Shown: in pieces, positions 1 to 6,285 of the stretch
How the letters are laid out: every line of letters starts with the position of its first letter
How positions within the stretch are numbered: position 1 is the first letter of the stretch
Source of the DNA: Sphingomonas bacterium
Lineage (GTDB): Bacteria; Pseudomonadota; Alphaproteobacteria; Sphingomonadales; Sphingomonadaceae
Direction of reading: 5' to 3'
DNA: 12,895 bases
Assembly (NCBI GenBank): GCA_026785965.1
Contig: JAJAYY010000032.1
Span: forward strand, 1 to 12,895
Notes under the pieces: generated by a model
Seen by the model: the letters and a program-made list of their open reading frames with translations, nothing else
Told to the model about the DNA's origin: nothing
Databases searched by the model: none
Made by a program: the position numbers and the translations under genes

Positions 1-504
1 CGCATAAGCCGCCCCCATGACGGCGAACTGGACGAGGTTTTGCGCGTCGCACTCGGTGTTGGCGCCAAGGTCGAGCATGACGAGGTCGGTCGGCCCGAGC
101 GAGGGGAGGAGGGCGGCCAGCGCGGGACGATCGATGCCGGGCATGGTGCGCAGCGCGAGCTTGGCCATCGCCATCAGCGCGCCGGTATTGCCGGCCGACA
201 GAGCGGCGTGCGCGGTGCCGATTTTCACCGCGTTGATGACCTGCCCCATCGAGGTGGTCTTGGCGCGGCGAATCGCCTGGCTCGGCTTTTCGGTTGCCTC
301 GATCGAGTCGGTGGTGTGATGGATGGTGACCGCCTCGAGCAGGGGGCGGTGCTTGGCGAGCTCGGCGGCGATGATTTTCTCGTCGCCGTAGAGGTCGAAA
401 TGGAGCGCGCGGTCCTTGCGACGGGCGCGCGCCATCCCGGCGATGATCACCGCCGCGCCGAGGTCTCCGCCCATGGCGTCAATCGCGATGCGTGGGCTCA
501 CCAT
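1..504 (-). CDS. plsX: Phosphate acyltransferase PlsX (5' part, truncated by window edge)
   Basis: PlsX converts acyl-ACP and phosphate into acyl-phosphate, the acyl donor for PlsY in the first step of membrane phospholipid synthesis; it is a peripheral membrane enzyme. The first 168 residues are present and the frame is open to the window edge. Seen: the N-terminal DAMGGD signature (residues 9-14), SAGNTGA (103-109) and DLGANTE (145-151), all typical of the family, which is usually about 340-350 residues. The ATG at 504 is the only ATG between the rpmF stop codon, which is in the same frame, and the conserved start of the domain. It lies 27 bases after rpmF on the same strand, the usual rpmF-plsX(-fabH) order, so co-transcription with rpmF is very likely. 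Confidence 0.96.
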   Translation of the reverse strand, partial: MVSPRIAIDAMGGDLGAAVIIAGMARARRKDRALHFDLYGDEKIIAAELAKHRPLLEAVTIHHTTDSIEATEKPSQAIRRAKTTSMGQVINAVKIGTAHAALSAGNTGALMAMAKLALRTMPGIDRPALAALLPSLGPTDLVMLDLGANTECDAQNLVQFAVMGAAYA

Positions 505-531
505 GCGTGGGGTGCCGTCGGCCGCGATGCC

Positions 532-711
532 CTAGACCTCGGTCGAAACGACCTCGCGGCCGTTATAATGGCCGCAGGCGGCGCACAGATTGTGCGGGAT
601 CTTGAGCTCGCCACAATTCGGGCATTCCTGGAACGCCGGAACGTCGAGCGCGTGATGGCTGCGACGCATATTGCGCTTCGAAGGCGACGTTTTTCTCTTA
701 GGAACGGCCAT
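532..711 (-). CDS. rpmF: 50S ribosomal protein L32
   Basis: L32 is a small zinc-ribbon protein of the large ribosomal subunit. The 59-residue product has the typical start [13 protein letters not shown], a basic N-terminal half, and two CxxC pairs (C30/C33 and C43/C46) that would bind one zinc ion. Length is normal for alphaproteobacterial L32. The gene is immediately upstream of plsX, as in many bacteria, linking ribosome and lipid synthesis in one transcript. A candidate promoter lies about 105 bases upstream. Two other open frames overlap this gene but match nothing recognisable; the L32 sequence decides the frame. Confidence 0.97.
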   Translation of the reverse strand: MAVPKRKTSPSKRNMRRSHHALDVPAFQECPNCGELKIPHNLCAACGHYNGREVVSTEV

Positions 712-816
712 AAAGGCTCAACCTCAAACTTGATGCCAAAAAAATTGGCGACTTTCCGCGCCCAGCTCATCGGGAAATCCCCGCGGCGGCGGCCGGATCG
801 TCGCTAACGAGTGCGC

Positions 817-844
817 CCTATAGCGAAATGGGCTGGCGACGCAA
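817..844 (-). promoter_or_regulatory. Candidate sigma-70-type promoter for rpmF-plsX
   Basis: Reading the minus strand, TTGCGT (844-839) is followed after 16 bases by TATAGG (822-817). This is a fair match to the housekeeping promoter pattern and would start transcription near position 810, about 100 bases before rpmF. It is a pattern match by eye only; no transcript evidence is available. Confidence 0.35.
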
Positions 845-866
845 GCGCTTCACGCCCGAGACCATT

Positions 867-918
867 GTCTCAGTTTGAATTGCGCGCACTACGTCTGCTT
901 TGGGTGGAAAGCGGGCGT
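867..918 (+). repeat. Hairpin repeat, copy A
   Basis: The unit starts with GTCTCAGTTTGAATT (867-881), followed after 9 bases by an inverted repeat: ACGTCTGCTTT (891-901) pairs with AAAGCGGGCGT (908-918) across a 6-base loop, giving 11 pairs of which two are G-T. Copy B at 2261-2309, in the opposite orientation, has the same 15-base lead and a similar hairpin. From memory, related 'TGTCCGCTTTC...' hairpins are frequent between genes in sphingomonads; the two copies here are seen directly. The function is unknown. Confidence 0.7.
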
Positions 919-1031
919 TAGTCGAATAGCTTCCTGCAAACGTTACTCGGCCTCGCGCCCGCCCGGATTGGCGGCAATAGTCATGGCGCGTTTTTTCTAA
1001 TCCGATGCGAATCCGAACCATTTTGCGCAAT

Positions 1032-1037
1032 TATAAT
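1032..1037 (+). promoter_or_regulatory. Candidate -10 box upstream of the PilZ genes
   Basis: A perfect TATAAT is found 54 bases before the first possible PilZ start codon. No good -35 hexamer is seen 16-18 bases upstream, so this is either an activator-dependent promoter or a chance AT-rich match. The surrounding 20 bases are unusually AT-rich for this window, which slightly favours a promoter. Confidence 0.3.
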
Positions 1038-1090
1038 GAATTGTTAATTCGCCGCGGCGTAAGTTCTGGGCTGCTTCCCGCCCCAGACGA

Positions 1091-1738
1091 ATGGGCTATA
1101 TGGATGGATTATCACGGATGCCCGGAGATTCTTATAATTCGCCGGTGGTGACCATGATGGCGCTCAGTGAGGACGTCTTTGAACCGAACCAAAAGCCGAA
1201 GCGGCCGCGCAAACTAAGGCGTAACGTGGAGCTGCCCGCTGTCGCGATCTTAGGGGACGGATCGGTGGCCAGCGTGACGGTCCTTAATCTTTCCTACGAC
1301 GGCTGCAGGATTAAATCGGCGTTGGCCCTGTTGCCCGGAGTGCAGTTCACGCTCTCAGTTCTAGGGCTGGGCAAGATGCCTGCGAATGTTCGGTGGTATA
1401 CCGACGGGGTCGCGGGATTGTCGTTCCGTCCTGAGCCGATCGAGCCAGCCGCCGAGACGCCGCGCCAGCACAAGCGTGTCTCGCTGAAAGCTCAAATCCT
1501 GGTCAGGCGGAGTGGTCGAAAGAATTACTTTGTTCAGACGTCAAACGTATCCCCGTCAGGCTGCAGGGTCGAATTTGTAGATCGTCCATCGGTAGGCGAG
1601 CGGCACTGGGTAAAGTTCGACGGGCTGGATGTCCTTGAGGCCGAGGTTCGTTGGGTTGAACGGTTCAGCGCAGGCGTGAAATTTATCCGGCCAATTTATC
1701 CGGCCGTCTTCGAACTGTTGCTCGCCCGGCTTCGATAA
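1091..1738 (+). CDS. Tandem PilZ-domain protein (predicted c-di-GMP receptor)
   Basis: A 215-residue cytoplasmic protein made of two PilZ domains and no other recognisable domain. Domain 1 (about 40-112) has R40-x-x-x-R44 and N66-x-S-x-x-G71; domain 2 (about 125-205) has R125-x-x-x-R129 and N152-x-S-x-x-G157. These are the two signature motifs that bind cyclic di-GMP, and both copies are complete, so up to two binding sites are expected. The family transmits c-di-GMP levels to motility, exopolysaccharide or cell-cycle functions, but no partner can be named from the context. The start is uncertain: ATGs occur at 1091, 1100, 1118, 1154 and 1157, none has a strong ribosome binding site, and the first 25 residues look poorly conserved, so 1154 or 1157 could be real. 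A single-PilZ gene follows after 87 bases. Confidence 0.9.
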   Translation: MGYMDGLSRMPGDSYNSPVVTMMALSEDVFEPNQKPKRPRKLRRNVELPAVAILGDGSVASVTVLNLSYDGCRIKSALALLPGVQFTLSVLGLGKMPANVRWYTDGVAGLSFRPEPIEPAAETPRQHKRVSLKAQILVRRSGRKNYFVQTSNVSPSGCRVEFVDRPSVGERHWVKFDGLDVLEAEVRWVERFSAGVKFIRPIYPAVFELLLARLR

Positions 1739-1825
1739 TCAAAGCGCCTAGTCGCGCGGCGCGGCATATTGTCCTTCTCTGTTCAAGTTTACGAATTAGT
1801 CATTGGCCTTTGATAGCTTGCCAAC

Positions 1826-2131
1826 ATGGCGATCCAATCCAGATCAAGTGTGCGGGAAAAGCATATCAAGCGTCCCCCAAGAATTGAGGGAAGGCATTCT
1901 GCTACTCTCGTGACGGCCGATGGGAACAATATACCGGTAACGGTTACGAACTTGTCCGGGGGTGGCTTCCGCGTGGAATCCGATGAACTGCTTCGCATAG
2001 GTGAGTACGTCGCCTTGCGGGTCAGCCGCTACGGCGATTTTCCGGGTCAGATACGGTGGGCGCTGGGTACGGAGGCCGGGGGTGTGTTCCTAGTTCCTGT
2101 AGTCTTGCCGACTGAACTGACCAGCAACTGA
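1826..2131 (+). CDS. Single PilZ-domain protein
   Basis: A 101-residue protein consisting almost entirely of one PilZ domain. Seen: R19-x-x-x-R23 and N42-x-S-x-x-G47, the paired c-di-GMP-binding motifs, followed by alternating hydrophobic strands ending in QIRWA and a short tail. Small stand-alone PilZ proteins act by binding c-di-GMP and then a partner protein. It follows the two-domain PilZ gene by 87 bases on the same strand, so the pair may be co-transcribed, and one may derive from the other by duplication. No clear ribosome binding site precedes the ATG. The next gene is convergent. Confidence 0.88.
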   Translation: MAIQSRSSVREKHIKRPPRIEGRHSATLVTADGNNIPVTVTNLSGGGFRVESDELLRIGEYVALRVSRYGDFPGQIRWALGTEAGGVFLVPVVLPTELTSN

Positions 2132-2260
2132 AGGTGGCACTCCCTGACCGGTTACGGCTGGGCTGAGGTGCGCTCGGTGTGGGGAGAAAATTTGCGCGAG
2201 TGGCGATGTCGCCGTGAGTTTAGCTGCTATGATCCAAATCAGCCGTCGAATACACCTCTC

Positions 2261-2309
2261 GTGTCCGCAATGGGTCGAAAGCGGACATTCCACGAATTCA
2301 AACTGAGAC
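2261..2309 (-). repeat. Hairpin repeat, copy B
   Basis: Read on the minus strand, the unit begins with the same 15 bases as copy A, GTCTCAGTTTGAATT (2309-2295), then after a short spacer an inverted repeat: TGTCCGC (2262-2268) pairs with GCGGACA (2281-2287) around a 12-base loop containing GGGTCGAAA. It lies at the meeting point of the convergent PilZ and MBL genes. Its lead sequence supplies the last three sense codons and the TGA stop of the MBL gene. The hairpin lacks a T-run, so it is not a standard terminator. Confidence 0.7.
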
Positions 2310-2984
2310 GTTTCCGGTCTTCGCCAGCACACGATCGGCTACGAACGGATTAGTCGCGCGCTCTTGCCCGAAGGTCGACATCGCGCCGTGGCCGGGGACG
2401 AACGCGGTATCATTGCCCATCGGCCACAAGCGCTGGACGATCGAATCGAGCAGATCCTGATGATTCCCGCGCGGAAAATCGGTGCGCCCGATCGAACCCT
2501 TGAACAGGACATCGCCGACCATCGCGAGCGAGGATTCGGGATGGTGGAAGACGATATGGCCCGGGGTGTGGCCGGGGCAGTGGCGGACGTTGAAGGTCAA
2601 TTGGCCAACCGTGGCGGTGTCGCCGTCAACCAGCCAGCGGTCGGGCTCGAACGGCTGGCCGGTTACGCCATATTTCGCGCCGTCCTCGGCGAGGCGGTCG
2701 ATCCAGAAGCGATCGTCCTCATGCGGGCCCTCGATCGGCACGCCCAGTTCGGCGGCAAGGATCCCGGCCGATCCGCAATGGTCGATGTGTCCGTGGGTGA
2801 GCAGGATCTTCTCGATCGTGACGCCATGCTGGGTCATCGCCGACTTGAGCAGATCAAGGTCGCCGCCGGGATCGACGAACGCCCCGCGCATCGTCGCGGT
2901 GCACCACAGCAAGGTGCAATTCTGCTGGAGCGGCGTCACCGGGATGATCGCGGCGCGGAGCGGGGGGGTGGCTTGGGTGGTCAT
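2298..2984 (-). CDS. MBL-fold metallo-hydrolase, glyoxalase II-like
   Basis: A 228-residue metallo-beta-lactamase-fold hydrolase of the YcbL/GloC type, related to hydroxyacylglutathione hydrolases that release lactate from S-lactoylglutathione. Seen: the metal-binding THGHIDH motif (H64, H66, D68, H69), HCPGHTPGH (H139), GDVLF (D158), the GRTDFPRG segment usual in this branch, and PGHG (H199), so both metal sites are complete. No signal peptide is visible, so it is cytoplasmic. Its ATG overlaps the stop codon of the upstream S9 peptidase gene (ATGA, 4 shared bases), which suggests translational coupling. The last residues (VSV and the stop) are encoded by the hairpin repeat, and the C-terminal tail after NPFVADR looks a little longer than usual. 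The exact substrate cannot be told from sequence; sulfur dioxygenase is a less likely alternative. Confidence 0.9.
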   Translation of the reverse strand: MTTQATPPLRAAIIPVTPLQQNCTLLWCTATMRGAFVDPGGDLDLLKSAMTQHGVTIEKILLTHGHIDHCGSAGILAAELGVPIEGPHEDDRFWIDRLAEDGAKYGVTGQPFEPDRWLVDGDTATVGQLTFNVRHCPGHTPGHIVFHHPESSLAMVGDVLFKGSIGRTDFPRGNHQDLLDSIVQRLWPMGNDTAFVPGHGAMSTFGQERATNPFVADRVLAKTGNVSV

Positions 2985-4894
2985 TTGAGCAGGGTCTGGT
3001 CCCAGAACATGAGGGTGTTCCAGAACAGATAGTCCTGATTTTCCTTCTTGGCGAAGCCGTGGCCTTCATTTTCGCCGACGAGGTACCAGGCAGTGCCGCC
3101 ACGCGCGCGGATCGCCTTGACGATCTGGTCGGCCTCGGCCTTGGGGACACGCGGGTCGTTGGCGCCCTGGACGACAAACAGCGGCGCCTTGATTTCGGCG
3201 ATGCGGCGCAGCGGCGAGATTTCCTCCAGCTTGGCGCGCTGGGCGGGAATGCGCTCGTCGCCATATTCGACCCGGCGCAAATCGCGGCGATAGCTTTGCG
3301 TGCCTTCGAGGAAAGTGACGAAGTTGGAGATGGCGACGTTGCACAACGCACCGGTGAAGCGGGTCGCATAGGCGATCGCCGAGGCGTAGCACATATAGCC
3401 ACCATAGCTTCCGCCAGTGACTGCCATGCGCGCCGGATCAAGGCCGGGATCGGCCGACAGCCGGTCGAGATAGGCACCAATGTCCTTGACCGAATCCTCG
3501 CGCTTGAACGGGCCATTATCGAGGCTGACGAAGCGCTTGCCATAGCCGGTCGAGCCACGAACGTTGGGAAGGAAGATCGCGATGCCTTGCTCGTTGAGAA
3601 GATAATTGTTGCGCCCGAGGAAGCCGGGGCGGGTCTGGCCTTCGGGGCCGCCGTGGATGTTGACGATCAGCGGTCGCTTGCCGGGGAATTTGCGCGGATC
3701 GGGGCGATAGAGAAAGCCCGAGACGGGTTCGCGGTCGAAGCTTTTCACTTCGACCAGTTCGGGCTCGACATTGATGTTGGGGTCGAGGCCGCCAGTCTCG
3801 CTTTGGGTCCAGCGCGTGAGCTTGAGCGTCGCCGGGTCGAGCGCATAGGCATCGGTCGGGCTTCTGGCTGAATTGAGCGACAGGCCGAGCGTGCCCCACG
3901 GCGCGAATTCGAGTCCGCCGATCGTGCCGGCGGGCAGCGCAGGGACTTGCCGGCTCCGTCCGCTTCGCACGTCGTACAGCGCGAGCTTGCTGATCCCGGC
4001 TTCATTGGTGACGACCGCGATCGAGCGGCCATCCTTGCTCAGCGCGAAGCTTTCGACGTCCCAGCGCGAGGCAGGACCGCGCGGCGTGAAGCGCCCGGTG
4101 GCGAGGTCGAGCATGCCCAGGCGCTGGACGTCGCTGCCTTCGTCGGACGTGACCCACAGCGTGCCATCGGGAGCGAATTCGCCACGGCCATAAGCGATCG
4201 ACTGGCGATGATCGCCGATCGGAGTGAGCTTGCCGCTGGCGACGTCGAGCAGATAAAGATCCCTCTTTTCGACCGAGATCCTTTCGGCAATGAGCGCCGT
4301 GCGGTTGCCGGGCGCGAAGCCGACGATGCCCCAGCCGCCGCCCTTGACCTCGGCGACGCGGCGTTTCGAGGCGGGGTTGCGCGGGTCCATGACGTAAAGG
4401 TCGGTGTCGGTGCCGTTGCGTTCGGTCGAGCTGAACCCGATCAACTTGCCGTCATGGCTCCACGGGCCGAGCCCGTTCCGGCTTTTGCCTCCCGCAGTGA
4501 GCATATTGAGGCGACCATTCGCCAGCGTGTAAAGCTGGAAGAATTCGTCGCCATTATTGTCCTTGGTGACGACCAGGCTGTCTCCAGTCGGTGACCAGCT
4601 GCCACCGATCGGCTCGGCCTCGAAGCTGATCTGGCGGCGATCCATCATCGGGCCAGCGACGCGGTGGAGCTGGCTGACGTTGCCGAAGCGGGTCGAGATG
4701 AGCATCGAGCGGTCGGCGGCATTCCAACCGGCAAAGCTCGCGCTGCGCGATTCCATATAGGGGCGCGACGCGGCGGCGAGCGCATCGGGGATGGCGGGAA
4801 CGCCGTCGGCGGTGAGCGCGGCGGGTTTGGGCACGTCGGCGAGGGCCGGACAAGCCGATCCGGAAAGCAAAGCGGCGAGCAGCAAACGCGTCAT
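2981..4894 (-). CDS. Secreted S9 family (prolyl oligopeptidase-type) peptidase
   Basis: A 637-residue serine peptidase of the S9 family (dipeptidyl/acylaminoacyl peptidase type), which removes residues or dipeptides from short peptides. It starts with a signal peptide (hydrophobic LLLAALL, likely cut after ALA at 17-19), so it should be periplasmic. An N-terminal beta-propeller (about 40-390, with repeated WSPDG-like strands) is followed by an alpha/beta hydrolase domain with HGGPE (oxyanion region), GGSYGGY (nucleophile S496), GANDPRVP (D580) and EGHGF (H612), a complete triad. ATG 4894 is chosen because GGAGA precedes it at good spacing; a GTG 12 bases upstream is in frame but would bury the ribosome binding site in the coding sequence. 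It lies 81 bases after the M19 dipeptidase gene and overlaps the MBL gene by 4 bases. The precise specificity is not predictable. Confidence 0.93.
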   Translation of the reverse strand: MTRLLLAALLSGSACPALADVPKPAALTADGVPAIPDALAAASRPYMESRSASFAGWNAADRSMLISTRFGNVSQLHRVAGPMMDRRQISFEAEPIGGSWSPTGDSLVVTKDNNGDEFFQLYTLANGRLNMLTAGGKSRNGLGPWSHDGKLIGFSSTERNGTDTDLYVMDPRNPASKRRVAEVKGGGWGIVGFAPGNRTALIAERISVEKRDLYLLDVASGKLTPIGDHRQSIAYGRGEFAPDGTLWVTSDEGSDVQRLGMLDLATGRFTPRGPASRWDVESFALSKDGRSIAVVTNEAGISKLALYDVRSGRSRQVPALPAGTIGGLEFAPWGTLGLSLNSARSPTDAYALDPATLKLTRWTQSETGGLDPNINVEPELVEVKSFDREPVSGFLYRPDPRKFPGKRPLIVNIHGGPEGQTRPGFLGRNNYLLNEQGIAIFLPNVRGSTGYGKRFVSLDNGPFKREDSVKDIGAYLDRLSADPGLDPARMAVTGGSYGGYMCYASAIAYATRFTGALCNVAISNFVTFLEGTQSYRRDLRRVEYGDERIPAQRAKLEEISPLRRIAEIKAPLFVVQGANDPRVPKAEADQIVKAIRARGGTAWYLVGENEGHGFAKKENQDYLFWNTLMFWDQTLLK

Positions 4895-4975
4895 CTCATT
4901 CTCCACCTGAAGTGGCGCCTACCTGGGGCGGTCGCGCGCGGTGCGCAAGCGAACAGACCCGCCGTTGGTCGAAGA

Positions 4976-6217
4976 TCAGGGAAGCTGGTCGAGCGCCGGC
5001 GGCTGGTTGCTGAGCGCCGCAGCCGCCGCCTCGGCACCGCGCAGCGCACGGAGCGCGTTGCCGCCGGCGAGCTTGGCAAGGTTGGCGTCGGTCCAGCCGC
5101 GACGGATCAGCTCGGCGAACAGCCGCGGATACGTCTCGACGCCTTCGAGCCCGGTCGGCGTGTACGGGATGCCGTCAAGGTCGGCGCCAATTCCGACATG
5201 ATCATGGCCCGCGACCCGGGCGACATGGTCGACATGGTCGGCAACTTCGGTGACGGTCACGGCGGGACGCGGGTTGGCGGCCTGCCAGGCTTTGACGCCA
5301 TCGGCCACCGCCGCCTTGCTGGCGCGATGGATCGACTTCAGCCGCGCTTCCTCGGCGCTACGCAAGCCGTCCCAGCGCCACACGCCGGGGGAGAGGAAGC
5401 CGGGAACCCAATTGACCATCACCACCCCGCCGTTGGCGGGGAGCAGCCGAAGCACATCGTCGGGCACGTTGCGCGGATGGCCATTGAGCCCCCCGGCCGA
5501 CGAATGCGAGAAGATCACCGGGGCGCGGCTGGCGGCAATCGCCTGGCGCATGACGTCGGGCGAGACGTGGCTCAAATCGACCAGCATGCCGAGGCGATTC
5601 ATTTCGCCGACGACCTTGAGGCCGAACGGCGACAGGCCGCCATATTTGGGGTCGTCGGTCGCGCTGTCGGCCCATTCGGTGGTCTGGTTGTGGGTCAGCG
5701 TCATGTAGCGCGCGCCAAGCCGGTAGAATGAGCGCAGCGCGGCCAGGCTGCCGCCGATCTGGCGCCCGCCTTCAATCCCGATCAGCGAGGCGACTCGCCC
5801 GGCGCGGTGGATGCGCACGATGTCGTCGGCGGTGCGCGCGAAGGCGAGGTCAGTGGGGTAGGCCGCGACGAGGCGGTGGACGATGTCGATCTGCTCGATC
5901 GTCTGGCGGATGGCTTCGTCGCCGGTGACGGTGCCGTCGATATAGACCGACCAGAATTGCCCGCCGACGCGCCCGGCGCGAAGCCGGGCCATGTCGGTCA
6001 TCAGCGCCTGGGGCTGCCACGCCGCGGTCCCGCTGGCGAGGCGGTCGATCTTGTAGCCGTAATGCTCGCGCAATTGCTCGGGCAGGTCGTTGTGGCCGTC
6101 GATCAGCGGGGTGGCCTTGAGGATGCGGTCGATGCGCGCCTTGACCGCCGGGTCGATCGACTGGGCGGCGGCGGGTGCGGCAATGAGCAAAGCAGCGGCG
6201 AAAAGTAGCGAACGCAT
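4976..6217 (-). CDS. Membrane dipeptidase (peptidase family M19), secreted
   Basis: A 413-residue zinc dipeptidase related to mammalian renal dipeptidase, which splits dipeptides, including some with D-residues. Residues 1-18 form a signal peptide (RSLLFAAALLIAAPAAA), placing it in the periplasm. Metal-site motifs are complete: DGHND (H42, D44), IGIEGG (E149), DLSH (H217) and FSHSS (H238); GADLDG near the C-terminus is also typical. The open frame extends about 100 codons further upstream, but the signal peptide and family alignment fix the start at ATG 6217, with a GGGGA about 11 bases before it. A weak promoter match (TTGCGC 6275-6270, 17-base gap, TAAACC 6252-6247) lies just upstream. It is divergent from the PabB-PabC gene and heads the probable operon M19-S9-MBL, consistent with periplasmic peptide use. 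Confidence 0.93.
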   Translation of the reverse strand: MRSLLFAAALLIAAPAAAQSIDPAVKARIDRILKATPLIDGHNDLPEQLREHYGYKIDRLASGTAAWQPQALMTDMARLRAGRVGGQFWSVYIDGTVTGDEAIRQTIEQIDIVHRLVAAYPTDLAFARTADDIVRIHRAGRVASLIGIEGGRQIGGSLAALRSFYRLGARYMTLTHNQTTEWADSATDDPKYGGLSPFGLKVVGEMNRLGMLVDLSHVSPDVMRQAIAASRAPVIFSHSSAGGLNGHPRNVPDDVLRLLPANGGVVMVNWVPGFLSPGVWRWDGLRSAEEARLKSIHRASKAAVADGVKAWQAANPRPAVTVTEVADHVDHVARVAGHDHVGIGADLDGIPYTPTGLEGVETYPRLFAELIRRGWTDANLAKLAGGNALRALRGAEAAAAALSNQPPALDQLP

Positions 6218-6285
6218 CGGACAATATCCCCTGGTTGAAGGAGCAGGGTTTACGAACGCCACCGCCGCGGCGCAATGGCGGGACG

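Larger units (their letters stand above)
712..1090. other. Non-coding region between rpmF and the first PilZ gene
   Basis: This 379-base stretch separates the divergent rpmF (minus) and PilZ (plus) genes. It holds the candidate rpmF promoter, one copy of a hairpin repeat (867-918), a TATAAT box near 1032, and a short inverted repeat (TCTGGG at 1065-1070 with CCCAGA at 1082-1087) just before the annotated PilZ start. A 70-codon open frame on the minus strand (1030-818) runs across the repeat and is judged not to be a gene. Confidence 0.6.

Noticed and set aside
498..770. A 90-codon minus-strand frame beginning MSWARKVANFFG overlapping rpmF
   Set aside because: It runs out of frame through the whole of rpmF and becomes Arg/Ser/Ala-rich; the start looks protein-like only for a few residues and L32 clearly occupies the region.
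818..1030. A 70-codon minus-strand frame containing NARFPPKADV
   Set aside because: The protein-like part is the translation of the hairpin repeat; such peptides recur because the repeat recurs, not because they are genes.
2261..2288. Repeat copy B hairpin as an intrinsic terminator for the convergent PilZ and MBL genes
   Set aside because: The stem is only 7-8 pairs with a 12-base loop and there is no T-run after it on either strand; it is better explained as part of the dispersed repeat.
2168..2353. A 61-codon plus-strand frame containing SAMGRKRTFHEF
   Set aside because: It is a translation of hairpin repeat copy B that runs into the 3' end of the MBL gene on the other strand.
4664..5731. 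A 355-codon open frame on the plus strand opposite the M19 and S9 genes
   Set aside because: It crosses the boundary between two well-supported minus-strand genes and shows no domain.
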